DNA from: Tissierellia bacterium
Lineage (GTDB): Bacteria > Bacillota > Clostridia > Tissierellales > Tepidimicrobiaceae
DNA: 27,619 bases
Assembly: GCA_012798935.1 (NCBI GenBank)
Contig: JAAZMG010000040.1
Coordinates: 1 to 27,619 of the forward strand
Direction: 5' to 3'
Shown here piece after piece: positions 7,428 to 15,385 of the stretch. Within the stretch, counting starts at the first letter, position 1; every line of letters begins with the position of its first letter. The position numbers and the translations under genes were made by a program. The notes below the pieces were generated by a model that had not been told where the DNA came from, searched no databases, and worked only from the letters and a program-made list of their open reading frames with translations.

Positions 7428-8825
7428 ATGAATTTTATAAATTTAGTAGAAAATTATAAGGAGGATATAATAAAATCTACTCAAGATATAATTGGGATTA
7501 AAAGTGTGGAGGAAGAAGCGAAACCTAATATGCCCTTTGGTGAAGGACCTTATAAAGCTTTAGAGTTTGCTTTAAACCTTGCACAAGAGATGGGATTTGA
7601 AACTAAAAATTTAGATGGTTATGCAGGACATGCTGATTTAGGTCAAGGGGAAGAGATAGTAGGAATTTTAGTTCATTTAGATGTGGTGCCTGAAGGAGAA
7701 GGATGGACATATCCACCTTATGGTGGAGAAATCCATGATGGTAAGATATACGGCAGGGGAACTGCTGATGATAAAGGGCCAGCAATTGCTTGTATGTATG
7801 CTATGAAGGCTTTAAAAGAGTCAGGGGTAAAATTAAATAAAAAAATTAGAATAATATTTGGAACTAATGAAGAAACAGGTTGGGGCTGTATGAAACATTA
7901 TTTTGCTAATGAAAAAGCTCCAGATATGGCTTTTACCCCAGATGCTGATTTTCCTGTTATCCATGGTGAAAAAGGGATAATTATATTCGATTTAGTAAAG
8001 AAATTAAGCTCTAATAGTTGTAATGGTATTGTACTTAAAAGCATTAAAGGTGGTAATGCTCCAAATATGGTTCCTGACCACTGTGAAACAATTTTAGAAG
8101 TAGAAGATGTATCTGCAATAGAAGAAAAATTAAATAAATTTGTACAAAAAACCAAATATCCATTATCCATGGAAAAAGGTGGAAGAAACATTAAAATAAT
8201 AGCTAAAGGAATATCTGCCCATGGAAGTACACCTCAGAAGGGAAAAAATGCTATTAGTCACCTAATGGCTTTCTTAGGAGAATTACTAACTGGGTCTTGT
8301 GACATATGCGAATTTATAAATATGTATAATGAGAAAATTGGATTTAAACATTATGGAGAAGGGATTGGCTGTGGTTTTGAAGATGATGTTTCTGGAAAAT
8401 TAAACTTTAATCCAGGAGTAATCAAAGGAAACGAAGAAGAAATAAAATTAACCATAAATGTAAGGTACCCAATAAAAAGTAGTGCTAAGGAAGTATATGA
8501 TGGTATAAGGGAAGCTTTAAAAGATATAAAAGTTGAAATAATCGAAGGAGAAAAGGATAATAAACCTTTATATGTACCTAAAGATAATGTCCTAGTTGAA
8601 AAATTAATGAAAGTTTACAAAGAACAAACAGGAGATGTGGAAAGCGAACCTATTACTATTGGTGGAGGTACCTATGCAAGAGCTATGGAAAATGCAGTAG
8701 CTTTTGGACCAAATTTCCCAGGACAAAAAGAAGTAGCCCATCAAAAAGATGAATTTATATCCATTGAACATTTAATGGATATAACAAAGATATATGCAAA
8801 AGCATTATATGAATTAGCAAAATAG
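7428..8825 (+). CDS. pepV: PepV-type dipeptidase (M20 metallopeptidase)
   Basis: A cytoplasmic di-zinc dipeptidase of 465 residues that would release amino acids from dipeptides. The M20A signature residues are all visible: H83 and D85 in LVHLDVVPEG, the bridging Asp in GRGTADDKG (110-117), the catalytic and metal Glu pair in GTNEETG (145-151), Asp in TPDADFPVI (170-178), and the late His in EVAHQKDEF (His about 438). The lid/dimer domain lies between about 180 and 390, including a HGSTPQKG segment. The length fits the PepV family (about 465-470) rather than succinyl-diaminopimelate desuccinylases. There is no signal peptide. It has its own promoter and is followed by the L20 leader, so it is probably monocistronic. 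Confidence 0.9.
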   Translation: MNFINLVENYKEDIIKSTQDIIGIKSVEEEAKPNMPFGEGPYKALEFALNLAQEMGFETKNLDGYAGHADLGQGEEIVGILVHLDVVPEGEGWTYPPYGGEIHDGKIYGRGTADDKGPAIACMYAMKALKESGVKLNKKIRIIFGTNEETGWGCMKHYFANEKAPDMAFTPDADFPVIHGEKGIIIFDLVKKLSSNSCNGIVLKSIKGGNAPNMVPDHCETILEVEDVSAIEEKLNKFVQKTKYPLSMEKGGRNIKIIAKGISAHGSTPQKGKNAISHLMAFLGELLTGSCDICEFINMYNEKIGFKHYGEGIGCGFEDDVSGKLNFNPGVIKGNEEEIKLTINVRYPIKSSAKEVYDGIREALKDIKVEIIEGEKDNKPLYVPKDNVLVEKLMKVYKEQTGDVESEPITIGGGTYARAMENAVAFGPNFPGQKEVAHQKDEFISIEHLMDITKIYAKALYELAK

Positions 8826-8848
8826 TAATTAAAAATTTACAAAAACAA

Positions 8849-8877
8849 TTGACAATATCTATATTTTAACATATACT
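8849..8877 (+). promoter_or_regulatory. Promoter of the infC-rpmI-rplT operon
   Basis: Perfect TTGACA (8849-8854), 17-base spacer, TATACT (8872-8877). Transcription would begin just before the L20 leader. Confidence 0.85.
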
Positions 8878-8884
8878 ATCTATG

Positions 8885-9030
8885 GTAACTAAATATAGAA
8901 ATAAGTAGAAGTATCCGCTTCTCACCTTATAGCCTTGGCTCATAAGGTTAAAACAGTAAATGTAAATAGTTTTATATAACTATTTGATTTTCTATTGATT
9001 AATAGCGGGTATTTTGCCCGCTTTTTTTAT
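8885..9030 (+). promoter_or_regulatory. L20-type ribosomal leader RNA with terminator, upstream of infC
   Basis: This untranslated leader has the shape of Firmicute L20 leaders. Hairpins are AGAAG (8907-8911) with CTTCT (8918-8922), and ACCTTAT (8924-8930) with ATAAGGT (8942-8948), the latter enclosing AGCC/GGCT. AAATAGTT (8964-8971) also pairs with AACTATTT (8978-8985). It ends in a Rho-independent terminator, AGCGGG (9004-9009) with CCCGCT (9017-9022) and a run of T. In Bacillus subtilis L20 binds such a leader and promotes premature termination. The same feedback is inferred here from position and layout. Confidence 0.82.
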
Positions 9031-9057
9031 TTATAAAAAATTAGGAGGTGCAGTAAT

Positions 9058-9567
9058 ATTAAAGAACTTCAAATTAATGAAGAGATTAGGGAGAGGGAAG
9101 TAAGACTTATCGATGTAGACGGGGAGCAGGTAGGCGTAGTACCTATTAGAAAAGCAATGGATATTGCCTATGAAAAAAAGCTAGACTTAGTTAAAGTAGC
9201 CCCAAATGCTAGACCACCAGTATGTAGGATTATGGATTATGGAAAGTACAAATATGAAATGGCCAAAAAAGAAAAAGAAGCTAGGAAAAATCAAAAGGTA
9301 ATAAATGTTAAAGAGGTTAGAATGACCCCTAATATTGAAGAACATGATTTAAATGTAAAGGCAAGAAGAGCCATTGAATTTCTAAACAATGGAGACAAAG
9401 TTAAAGTAAGTGTAAGATTTAGAGGTAGGGAAATGGGCCATACTGATGCTGGAAGAAAAGTATTATTAGAGTTTGCAGAGATAATTTCTGAACATGGAAT
9501 TATAGATAAGAGACCTAAAATGGAAGGTAGGAACATGACTATGCATCTAGTTCCAAAATCTGAATAA
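9058..9567 (+). CDS. infC: Translation initiation factor IF-3, starting at ATT
   Basis: IF3, 169 residues, binds the 30S subunit, keeps it apart from 50S and checks the start codon and initiator tRNA. An ATG-only reading begins at 9157 and would lose 33 conserved N-terminal residues. The frame is open further upstream and encodes the normal IF3 start (KELQINEEIRE...RLIDVDGEQVG). The only start fitting the strong site AGGAGGTG (9043-9050) is ATT at 9058, seven bases downstream. An ATT or ATA start is a known IF3 peculiarity that lets IF3 repress its own translation. The N domain (about 1-75) and C domain (about 85-169) are both complete. First gene of the infC-rpmI-rplT operon. Confidence 0.95.
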   Translation: MKELQINEEIREREVRLIDVDGEQVGVVPIRKAMDIAYEKKLDLVKVAPNARPPVCRIMDYGKYKYEMAKKEKEARKNQKVINVKEVRMTPNIEEHDLNVKARRAIEFLNNGDKVKVSVRFRGREMGHTDAGRKVLLEFAEIISEHGIIDKRPKMEGRNMTMHLVPKSE

Positions 9568-9584
9568 GTAGGGAGGTAAAAAAC

Positions 9585-9776
9585 ATGGCAAAGATGAAAA
9601 CCCATAGAGGAGCAGCAAAAAGATTTAAAAGAACAGGAACTGGTAAATTGAAAAGATACAAAGCTTATAAAGGTCATTTGACTGGAAAGAAGTCTGCAAA
9701 GAGAATTAGAAATTTAAGAAAATCAGCTATAATAAGCAAAGGGGATCAAAAGAGGATCGATTCATTATTACCATAA
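9585..9776 (+). CDS. rpmI: 50S ribosomal protein L35
   Basis: A 63-residue, very basic protein with the standard L35 start MAKMKTHRGAAKRFK and the TGKKSAKRIRNLRK core. It is a structural component of the large subunit that binds 23S rRNA. It lies 17 bases downstream of infC with a GGGAGGT binding site, and upstream of rplT, the conserved operon order. Confidence 0.97.
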   Translation: MAKMKTHRGAAKRFKRTGTGKLKRYKAYKGHLTGKKSAKRIRNLRKSAIISKGDQKRIDSLLP

Positions 9777-9816
9777 TAAAAAAATAGAAATTGATATGTA
9801 AGGGAGGTACTTTAAA

Positions 9817-10167
9817 ATGGCAAGAGTTAAAGGTGGAGTTACTGCTAAGAAAAGACATAAAAGGGTATTAAAGCAAGCAAAAGGATACTATGGCGCTAAG
9901 AGTAAACTATATAGACCAGCTAATCAAGCTGTTATGAAATCTTTGGATTATGCTTATTCTGGACGTAAACAAAGAAAAAGAGATTTTAGAAAGCTTTGGA
10001 TTTCAAGAATAAATGCAGCTGCAAGATTAAATGGAATGAACTATAGTACATTTATTAGTGGGCTTAAAAAAGCAAATGTTGAAATTAATAGAAAAGTATT
10101 ATCTGAAATGGCAATACAAGATCCAGAAGGTTTCACAAAACTGATTGAAATTGCAAAAGGTATGTAA
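9817..10167 (+). CDS. rplT: 50S ribosomal protein L20
   Basis: A 116-residue basic protein with the L20 signature: MARVKGGVTAKKRHKRVLK, a long helical N-terminal extension, and a globular C-terminal half including KLWISRINAAARLNGMNYS. It is needed early in 50S assembly and in Firmicutes represses its own operon by binding the leader, here at 8885-9030. It follows rpmI after 40 bases with GGGAGGT as ribosome binding site and is followed by a terminator. Confidence 0.97.
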   Translation: MARVKGGVTAKKRHKRVLKQAKGYYGAKSKLYRPANQAVMKSLDYAYSGRKQRKRDFRKLWISRINAAARLNGMNYSTFISGLKKANVEINRKVLSEMAIQDPEGFTKLIEIAKGM

Positions 10168-10170
10168 AAT

Positions 10171-10201
10171 AAAAGTTCCGGCCACGGAGCTTTTATTTTT
10201 T
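10171..10201 (+). terminator. Rho-independent terminator after rplT
   Basis: AAAAGTTCCG (10171-10180) pairs with CGGAGCTTTT (10185-10194) around a GCCA loop (one T-G wobble), followed by a T-rich tract ATTTTTT. Confidence 0.88.
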
Positions 10202-10282
10202 GACAAATAATAAATTAGGATAGTTTATGAATAATAAGTTATAATATGTTAAAAATTTAGATAAAGTGCTGGTGAATAAACT

Positions 10283-11080
10283 ATGATTACTATAACTAGT
10301 TCTTCAAATTCTACAATTAAAGAGATTAAAAGTCTATATAAAAGAAAAGAAAGATGGAAAAAACAACTATTTCTAGTAGAAGGAATTAAAATAGTTGAAG
10401 AGTGTATGGATAATGGTTATCCTATAACCAATATTGTATATTCAGATGAATTGTTCAATGTAAGAGGAGGAGAGGCCTTTTTTAATAAAATCAAATCCTA
10501 TGATAGATTAATCAATGTTCCAGATAAACTATATAAAGACATATGCGACACAGAAAACCCCCAAGGAGTACTAGCTGTTGCCAAATTTGAAATAAATTCT
10601 GCTGAGAGTATAAAGGATAAAAACAACCCTTTCCTTTTATTATTAGACGAAGTACAGGATCCAGGAAATATGGGGACTATAATAAGAACTGCTGATGCCT
10701 TTGAAATAGATGGTATCATAATTACAGAAGGCTGTGTAGATGTATATAACCCAAAAGTTGTTCGTTCTACTATGGGATCTATATTTAGGGTACCCATCTA
10801 CCATGAACTAGATGGTAGAAAGATTATAGAGGAGTTTAAAAAACAAAATATTAATATCTATTCAAGCTCATTAAAAGGGAGTCAATACATTCAAGATACA
10901 AACTTCAAAGAAGGATCCATTCTTATTATTGGAAACGAATCCAGAGGAGTCTCCCATACTTTATATTCTCTATCGGATAAGCTAATAAGCATACCTATGA
11001 TAGGAGAAGCAGAGTCATTAAATGTAGCAGTTGCATCATCTATAATAATGTATGAAGTTATGAGGCAACGAAGTCAATAA
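10283..11080 (+). CDS. TrmH/SpoU-family RNA 2'-O-methyltransferase (RlmB/YsgA-like)
   Basis: A 265-residue SPOUT methyltransferase, likely modifying rRNA with S-adenosylmethionine. An N-terminal substrate-binding domain (about 1-105, the L30e-like SpoU-sub-bind type) precedes the knotted catalytic domain. Motif 1 is DEVQDPGNMGTIIRTADAF (122-140), motif 2 is NPKVVRSTMGSIFRVPI (156-172). Motif 3 is GNESRGVS (217-224) with SIPMIGEAESLNVAVASSI (236-254). It lies directly upstream of pheS, as ysgA does in Bacillus subtilis; the exact target nucleotide cannot be told from the sequence. The binding site before the ATG is weak (GGTG). A -10-like TATAAT lies at 10240-10245, without a convincing -35. 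Confidence 0.88.
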   Translation: MITITSSSNSTIKEIKSLYKRKERWKKQLFLVEGIKIVEECMDNGYPITNIVYSDELFNVRGGEAFFNKIKSYDRLINVPDKLYKDICDTENPQGVLAVAKFEINSAESIKDKNNPFLLLLDEVQDPGNMGTIIRTADAFEIDGIIITEGCVDVYNPKVVRSTMGSIFRVPIYHELDGRKIIEEFKKQNINIYSSSLKGSQYIQDTNFKEGSILIIGNESRGVSHTLYSLSDKLISIPMIGEAESLNVAVASSIIMYEVMRQRSQ

Positions 11081-11135
11081 TTCTTGTAATTTAAAGATAT
11101 AGGTGCTATAATTTAGTCAATAGTTTAGACATTTT

Positions 11136-11170
11136 GACCTTTATTCTTAAGGATTTAGGTCTTGTTTTTT
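11136..11170 (+). terminator. Probable terminator after the SpoU methyltransferase gene
   Basis: GACCTTTATTC (11136-11146) faces GGATTTAGGTC (11151-11161) with two mismatches and a TTAA loop, followed by TTGTTTTTT. It separates the methyltransferase gene from pheST, although the stem is imperfect. Confidence 0.6.
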
Positions 11171-11261
11171 ATAAAAGTTTTGTTATGACACATAGAAAAG
11201 TATAAATTTCCTTTTAATATAAGGATATATTATATAATATAGCTTAGAAGAAGGGAGTATT

Positions 11262-12287
11262 ATGATGAAGGATAAGTTGAAAAAGATTAAGGAAGAAGCA
11301 ATATCAAATATAAACTCATTAGATAGTTTAGATAATTTGGAACGTATAAGGGTAAAGTATGTAGGCAAAAAAGGGGAATTAACTTCCGTTCTTAGAGGAA
11401 TGGGTAAACTTTCAAAGGAAGAGAGACCAATTGTTGGTCAACTAGCCAATGATATTAGACAAGAGATAGAAGAGGAACTATCTATAGCTAAAGATAAGCT
11501 TAAGGAAAAGATAAAAGAAGAAAAAATAGAAAAGGAGAAAATAGACATTACCATAACTAAAAAGACCAGAAAACTAGGACATCGCCATCCTCTTTTAGCC
11601 ACTATTGAAGAATTAGAAAATTTGTTTATTAGCATGGGCTTTAGCGTAATAGATGGTCCAGAAATAGAGACAGTGGAATATAATTTTGATGCCTTAAACT
11701 CACCAGAAAATCACCCATCAAGAGATTTGTCTGATACTTTCTATATAACCGAAGATATTCTACTTCGAACTCATACATCCCCTGTTCAAATTCGGGCAAT
11801 GAAACAAATGAAGCCTCCAATAAAAATAGTTTCTGCAGGTAGAACTTTTAGGTTTGACGATGTAGATGATACTCACTCTCCAATGTTTCATCAATTAGAA
11901 GGATTAGTAATTGATGAAAATGTGACTATGGCCAATTTAATGCATACTATTGATGTATTTATAAAGGAATTGTTTGGCAAGGACATGGAAACAAGGTTTA
12001 GACCTCACCATTTTCCATTTACAGAACCAAGTGCAGAAGTAGATGTGTCATGTTTTGAGTGCAAAGGCAAAGGTTGTCCAATATGTAATGGAACAGGTTG
12101 GAGCATGGAACTTTTAGGTTGCGGTATGGTACATCCAAAAGTTCTTGAAAACTGTGGTATAGATTCTGAGAAATACAGTGGTTTTGCATTTGGAATGGGA
12201 ATTGATAGGATAACTATGGTGAAGCATGGAATTGACAATATAAGATTATTATTTGAAAATGATAATAGATTTTTAGAGCAATTTTAG
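11262..12287 (+). CDS. pheS: Phenylalanine--tRNA ligase alpha subunit
   Basis: The catalytic alpha subunit of the alpha2-beta2 enzyme, 341 residues. The N-terminal coiled coil (about 1-95) binds tRNA. The class II core contains the GHRHPL segment (106-111), motif 2 around GRTFRFDDVDDTHSPMFHQ (193-211), the Phe-site segment FRPHHFPFTEPS (246-257), and motif 3 GFAFGMGIDRITM (307-319). Four cysteines (C264, C267, C272, C275) form a zinc-ribbon-like insertion common in Firmicute PheS. There are two successive ATG codons (11262, 11265) and I kept the first; the GAAGGGAG site serves either. pheT follows after 21 bases. No T-box precedes the gene. Confidence 0.96.
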   Translation: MMKDKLKKIKEEAISNINSLDSLDNLERIRVKYVGKKGELTSVLRGMGKLSKEERPIVGQLANDIRQEIEEELSIAKDKLKEKIKEEKIEKEKIDITITKKTRKLGHRHPLLATIEELENLFISMGFSVIDGPEIETVEYNFDALNSPENHPSRDLSDTFYITEDILLRTHTSPVQIRAMKQMKPPIKIVSAGRTFRFDDVDDTHSPMFHQLEGLVIDENVTMANLMHTIDVFIKELFGKDMETRFRPHHFPFTEPSAEVDVSCFECKGKGCPICNGTGWSMELLGCGMVHPKVLENCGIDSEKYSGFAFGMGIDRITMVKHGIDNIRLLFENDNRFLEQF

Positions 12288-12308
12288 AAAAGTTTAAGGA
12301 GGATAAAT

Positions 12309-14702
12309 ATGTTATTACCAGTAAAATGGCTAGGAGAATATGTGAATATAGATGAAGACTCTAAAGTATTGGCAGATAATCTTACTTTATCTGGTTCCCA
12401 TGTAGAGTCAATTATTTCTTTAGATAAAGGTATTGAAAATGTAGTAGTAGGTAAGATAATAAAATTAGAAAAGCATAAAGATGCAGATAAGCTATTTATT
12501 ACAATGGTAGATATTGGTGAGGAAACGATACAAATAGTTACTGGTGCAACAAACTTAAAAGAGGGAGATTATGTACCAGTAGCTTTAGTTGGTGCAAAAC
12601 TTCCAAATGATATTTACATAGAGAAAACTAATTTTAGAGGTGTAGATTCCTATGGTATGCTATGCTCTTTAAAAGAGTTAGGTTATGAAGACAATATTAT
12701 TCCTAAATATCAAAGAGATGGTATATTTGTTTTTGATAAAGAGTATCCATTAGGAACTACAGTTGATAAAGTTTTAGGATTATATGGAGAGATAATCGAA
12801 TTTGAAATAACTCCAAATAGACCAGATTGTTTAAGTATAGTAGGAATGGCAAGAGAGACAGCTGCTACCTTTAATAAAAAACTTAAATTCCCTGAAATAA
12901 AAGTAACCAATGAAGTAGAAGATATAAAGGATTATGTAGAATCTATAGAAATGGATAAAGAACTTTGTAATAGATATTATACTAGGGTAATTAAGGACAT
13001 TAATATAAAGGAGTCCCCATTATGGCTTCAAATAAGGCTTATGGAAGCAGGAGTAAGGCCTATAAGTAATATAGTGGATATTACCAACTATGTAATGTTA
13101 GAATTTGGTCAACCTCTCCATGCTTTTGACTTAGATAAGTTAAAGGGGAGGAAGATAATAGTAAGAAGGGCAAAAGATGAAGAGAAGATTAAGACTATAG
13201 ATGATATAGAAAGAAAACTTTCTTCTTCAAATTTAGTAATTGGAGACGAAGAGGGGCCAATTGCCATAGCTGGAGTAATGGGTGGTATGGATACTGAGGT
13301 AACTGAAGAAACTACTACTGTATTATTAGAATCAGCTAATTTCAATAGCAAATCTGTTCGTTTAACCGCTAAGGGACTTAATTTAAGGACAGAAGCTTCT
13401 TCAAGATTTGAAAAGGGAATAGATCCAAATCTATGTGAAATTGCAGCAGAGAGGGTTTGTCAACTAGTTGAAGAAACTGGAGCAGGTAAAGTTGTAAAAG
13501 GTAAAATAGATGTTTATGAAAATATAAGGGAAGAAGAAACAATCAAGTTAAGACCCGAAAAAGTAAACAATCTTCTTGGAACAGATTTAACTACCGATGA
13601 AATGATAGACTATCTAGAAAGATTGGAGTTAAAAACTTCCTTAGAAGGAGATAGTGTAGATGTAACCATACCTACCTATAGATTAGACTTAAGCATGGAA
13701 GTAGACTTAATTGAAGAAATAGGAAGGCTATATGGATTTCACAATATACCAATTAAACCTTTAGTAGGAGTTTTAACAAGAGGAGAAAAGTCTTATCAAA
13801 GGATCGTAGAAGATAGAGCTAGGACGGTTCTTCAAGGTATGGGCATAAATGAAGTTATGACTTATTCTTTTATTAGTCCAAAAGCCTATGACAAAATAAA
13901 AGTAGAGGTCAATAGCCAACTAAGGGATTATATAAAACTTATAAATCCTCTTGGGGAAGATTATAGCGTAATGAGAACTACTCTAATGCCAAATATGCTA
14001 GATCTTTTAAGTAGAAACTATAATCATGGGGTAACGGAGTGCTTTACCTATGAAATAGGGAATATATTCATACCAAAAGAATTACCTATTAAGGAATTGC
14101 CTATGGAGAAGAAAATGTTATCTATAGGAATGTATGGTGATTTAGATTTTTACGATATAAAAGAAGTAGTTCAAATACTTTTTGAAAGATTAGGCATTAA
14201 AGGCTATGAATATGTGCCAGAGAAAAATAATCCTACCTATCATCCTAATAGAACAGCAAATATAAACCATAAGGGTAAAAATATTGGTACTATAGGTGAA
14301 ATACATGTAGATGTAGTTGAAAACTATGACATGGAAACTAAAGTTTATATGGCTCATTTAGATTTTGATGAAATAACAAGAGAATCCAATTTAGAGAGAA
14401 AATACAAACCTTTACCAAAATATCCAGGCATTACCAGGGATATAGCAATAGTAGTAGATAGAGATGTTTTAGTTGGAGATTTGGAAAAAATAATGTGGAA
14501 ACACAGTGAAGGCTTAATTGAAAAAGTAGAGTTATTTGATATATATACAGGGGGTCAGATATTAGAAGGCAAGAAAAGTGTAGCATTTTCAATAACCTAT
14601 AGATCATATGAGAGAACATTGAAAGACGAAGAGGTTAACATAATACATCAAAAAATTGTAGAGGATTTAGAAAAGAAATTTAATGCTAAGCTTAGAGACT
14701 AA
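12309..14702 (+). CDS. pheT: Phenylalanine--tRNA ligase beta subunit
   Basis: The large non-catalytic and editing subunit, 797 residues, full length. An N-terminal region with the EMAP-type tRNA-binding domain (about 40-150, VVGKIIKLEKHKDADKL) precedes the B3/B4 editing domain (about 210-390, containing NIVDITNYVMLEFGQPLHAF and later GLNLRTEASSRFEKGID). B5 follows (about 400-475), then a catalytic-like module. The C-terminal FDX-ACB domain (about 700-797, PKYPGITRDIAIVVDRDV) binds the anticodon stem. Translation starts at ATG 12309 behind AAGGAGGAT. It is co-transcribed with pheS and terminates at the hairpin just after its stop. Confidence 0.96.
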   Translation: MLLPVKWLGEYVNIDEDSKVLADNLTLSGSHVESIISLDKGIENVVVGKIIKLEKHKDADKLFITMVDIGEETIQIVTGATNLKEGDYVPVALVGAKLPNDIYIEKTNFRGVDSYGMLCSLKELGYEDNIIPKYQRDGIFVFDKEYPLGTTVDKVLGLYGEIIEFEITPNRPDCLSIVGMARETAATFNKKLKFPEIKVTNEVEDIKDYVESIEMDKELCNRYYTRVIKDINIKESPLWLQIRLMEAGVRPISNIVDITNYVMLEFGQPLHAFDLDKLKGRKIIVRRAKDEEKIKTIDDIERKLSSSNLVIGDEEGPIAIAGVMGGMDTEVTEETTTVLLESANFNSKSVRLTAKGLNLRTEASSRFEKGIDPNLCEIAAERVCQLVEETGAGKVVKGKIDVYENIREEETIKLRPEKVNNLLGTDLTTDEMIDYLERLELKTSLEGDSVDVTIPTYRLDLSMEVDLIEEIGRLYGFHNIPIKPLVGVLTRGEKSYQRIVEDRARTVLQGMGINEVMTYSFISPKAYDKIKVEVNSQLRDYIKLINPLGEDYSVMRTTLMPNMLDLLSRNYNHGVTECFTYEIGNIFIPKELPIKELPMEKKMLSIGMYGDLDFYDIKEVVQILFERLGIKGYEYVPEKNNPTYHPNRTANINHKGKNIGTIGEIHVDVVENYDMETKVYMAHLDFDEITRESNLERKYKPLPKYPGITRDIAIVVDRDVLVGDLEKIMWKHSEGLIEKVELFDIYTGGQILEGKKSVAFSITYRSYERTLKDEEVNIIHQKIVEDLEKKFNAKLRD

Positions 14703-14708
14703 AGGGCG

Positions 14709-14729
14709 AAAGCAGCTTTGCTGCTTTTT
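14709..14729 (+). terminator. Rho-independent terminator after pheT
   Basis: AAAGCAGC (14709-14716) pairs with GCTGCTTT (14720-14727) around a TTT loop. The T tract is short (five T), so readthrough into zapA is possible. Confidence 0.7.
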
Positions 14730-14811
14730 CTGCTCCTTAAAAAACAAAGGATAATAGAGAATTATGTAGAATATAAGTAGGTAAAGATAATAATAAGGGG
14801 GATAGTAAGTT

Positions 14812-15381
14812 ATGACAGAAAAAAATAAAATAAATGTCCTTATAGATGGTCGTAACTTCACAGTAATAGGGAATGGTTCTGAAAATTATGTATATAAAAT
14901 AGCTTCTTATGTAGATGAAAAGATTAGAGAAACCAAAGATAAAAATGATAAATTAAGTGGATCTATGGCTGCTACCTTAGCAGCTCTCAATATTGCAGAT
15001 GAACTCTATAGGACTAGTATAGAATTAAAATCCCTAAAGGATCAAGCTAAGAGGCCCATGGAGGAATATGATGCCTTAGTAGAAAAATTAAAAGAAGCAA
15101 ATGTAAAAATTGAAGAGCTTAATACTAGTTGTAACTCTTATAAGGACGAGTTATTGGATACAAAGAGAGAAAATGAACGATTAAATAAGATTATTAATAA
15201 ACATGATCAAGCTTTAGAATTAAAAGAGAAAGAATTACAAGAAAATCAAAATATGATTAAAAAATTACAGGATAAAATCTTCGACAATCAAATTGAATTA
15301 ATAGAAATTAAAAAAGAACTAGAAGAAGCATTGAGATTATACGATAAAGAAAAAAACATATTTAAAAGAGAGGAAGTTTAA
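14812..15381 (+). CDS. zapA: Cell division protein ZapA with long coiled-coil tail
   Basis: ZapA bundles FtsZ filaments at mid-cell. Residues about 5-75 match the ZapA domain (NVLIDGRNFTVIGNGSENYV, then AATLAALNIADELYR). The protein is 189 residues, about twice the short Bacillus ZapA (about 85). From about residue 70 to 183 it is a nearly uninterrupted Leu/Glu/Lys heptad-type coiled coil. There are no membrane segments. The start ATG follows AAGGGGGAT. The position between pheT and mutS2 matches the Bacillus gene order. The U32 gene begins five bases after its stop, so the two are translationally close. The ZapA identity is firm for the N-terminus; the role of the tail is unknown. Confidence 0.88.
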   Translation: MTEKNKINVLIDGRNFTVIGNGSENYVYKIASYVDEKIRETKDKNDKLSGSMAATLAALNIADELYRTSIELKSLKDQAKRPMEEYDALVEKLKEANVKIEELNTSCNSYKDELLDTKRENERLNKIINKHDQALELKEKELQENQNMIKKLQDKIFDNQIELIEIKKELEEALRLYDKEKNIFKREEV

Positions 15382-15385
15382 ATAA

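Noticed and set aside
9157..9567. infC beginning at the first ATG
   Set aside because: This would remove 33 conserved residues; the upstream frame is open and ATT 9058 has a near-perfect ribosome binding site.
10200..10228. TTGACA at 10200 as the -35 of the SpoU methyltransferase gene
   Set aside because: It overlaps the T tract of the rplT terminator and the correctly spaced hexamer (GTTTAT) is a poor -10.
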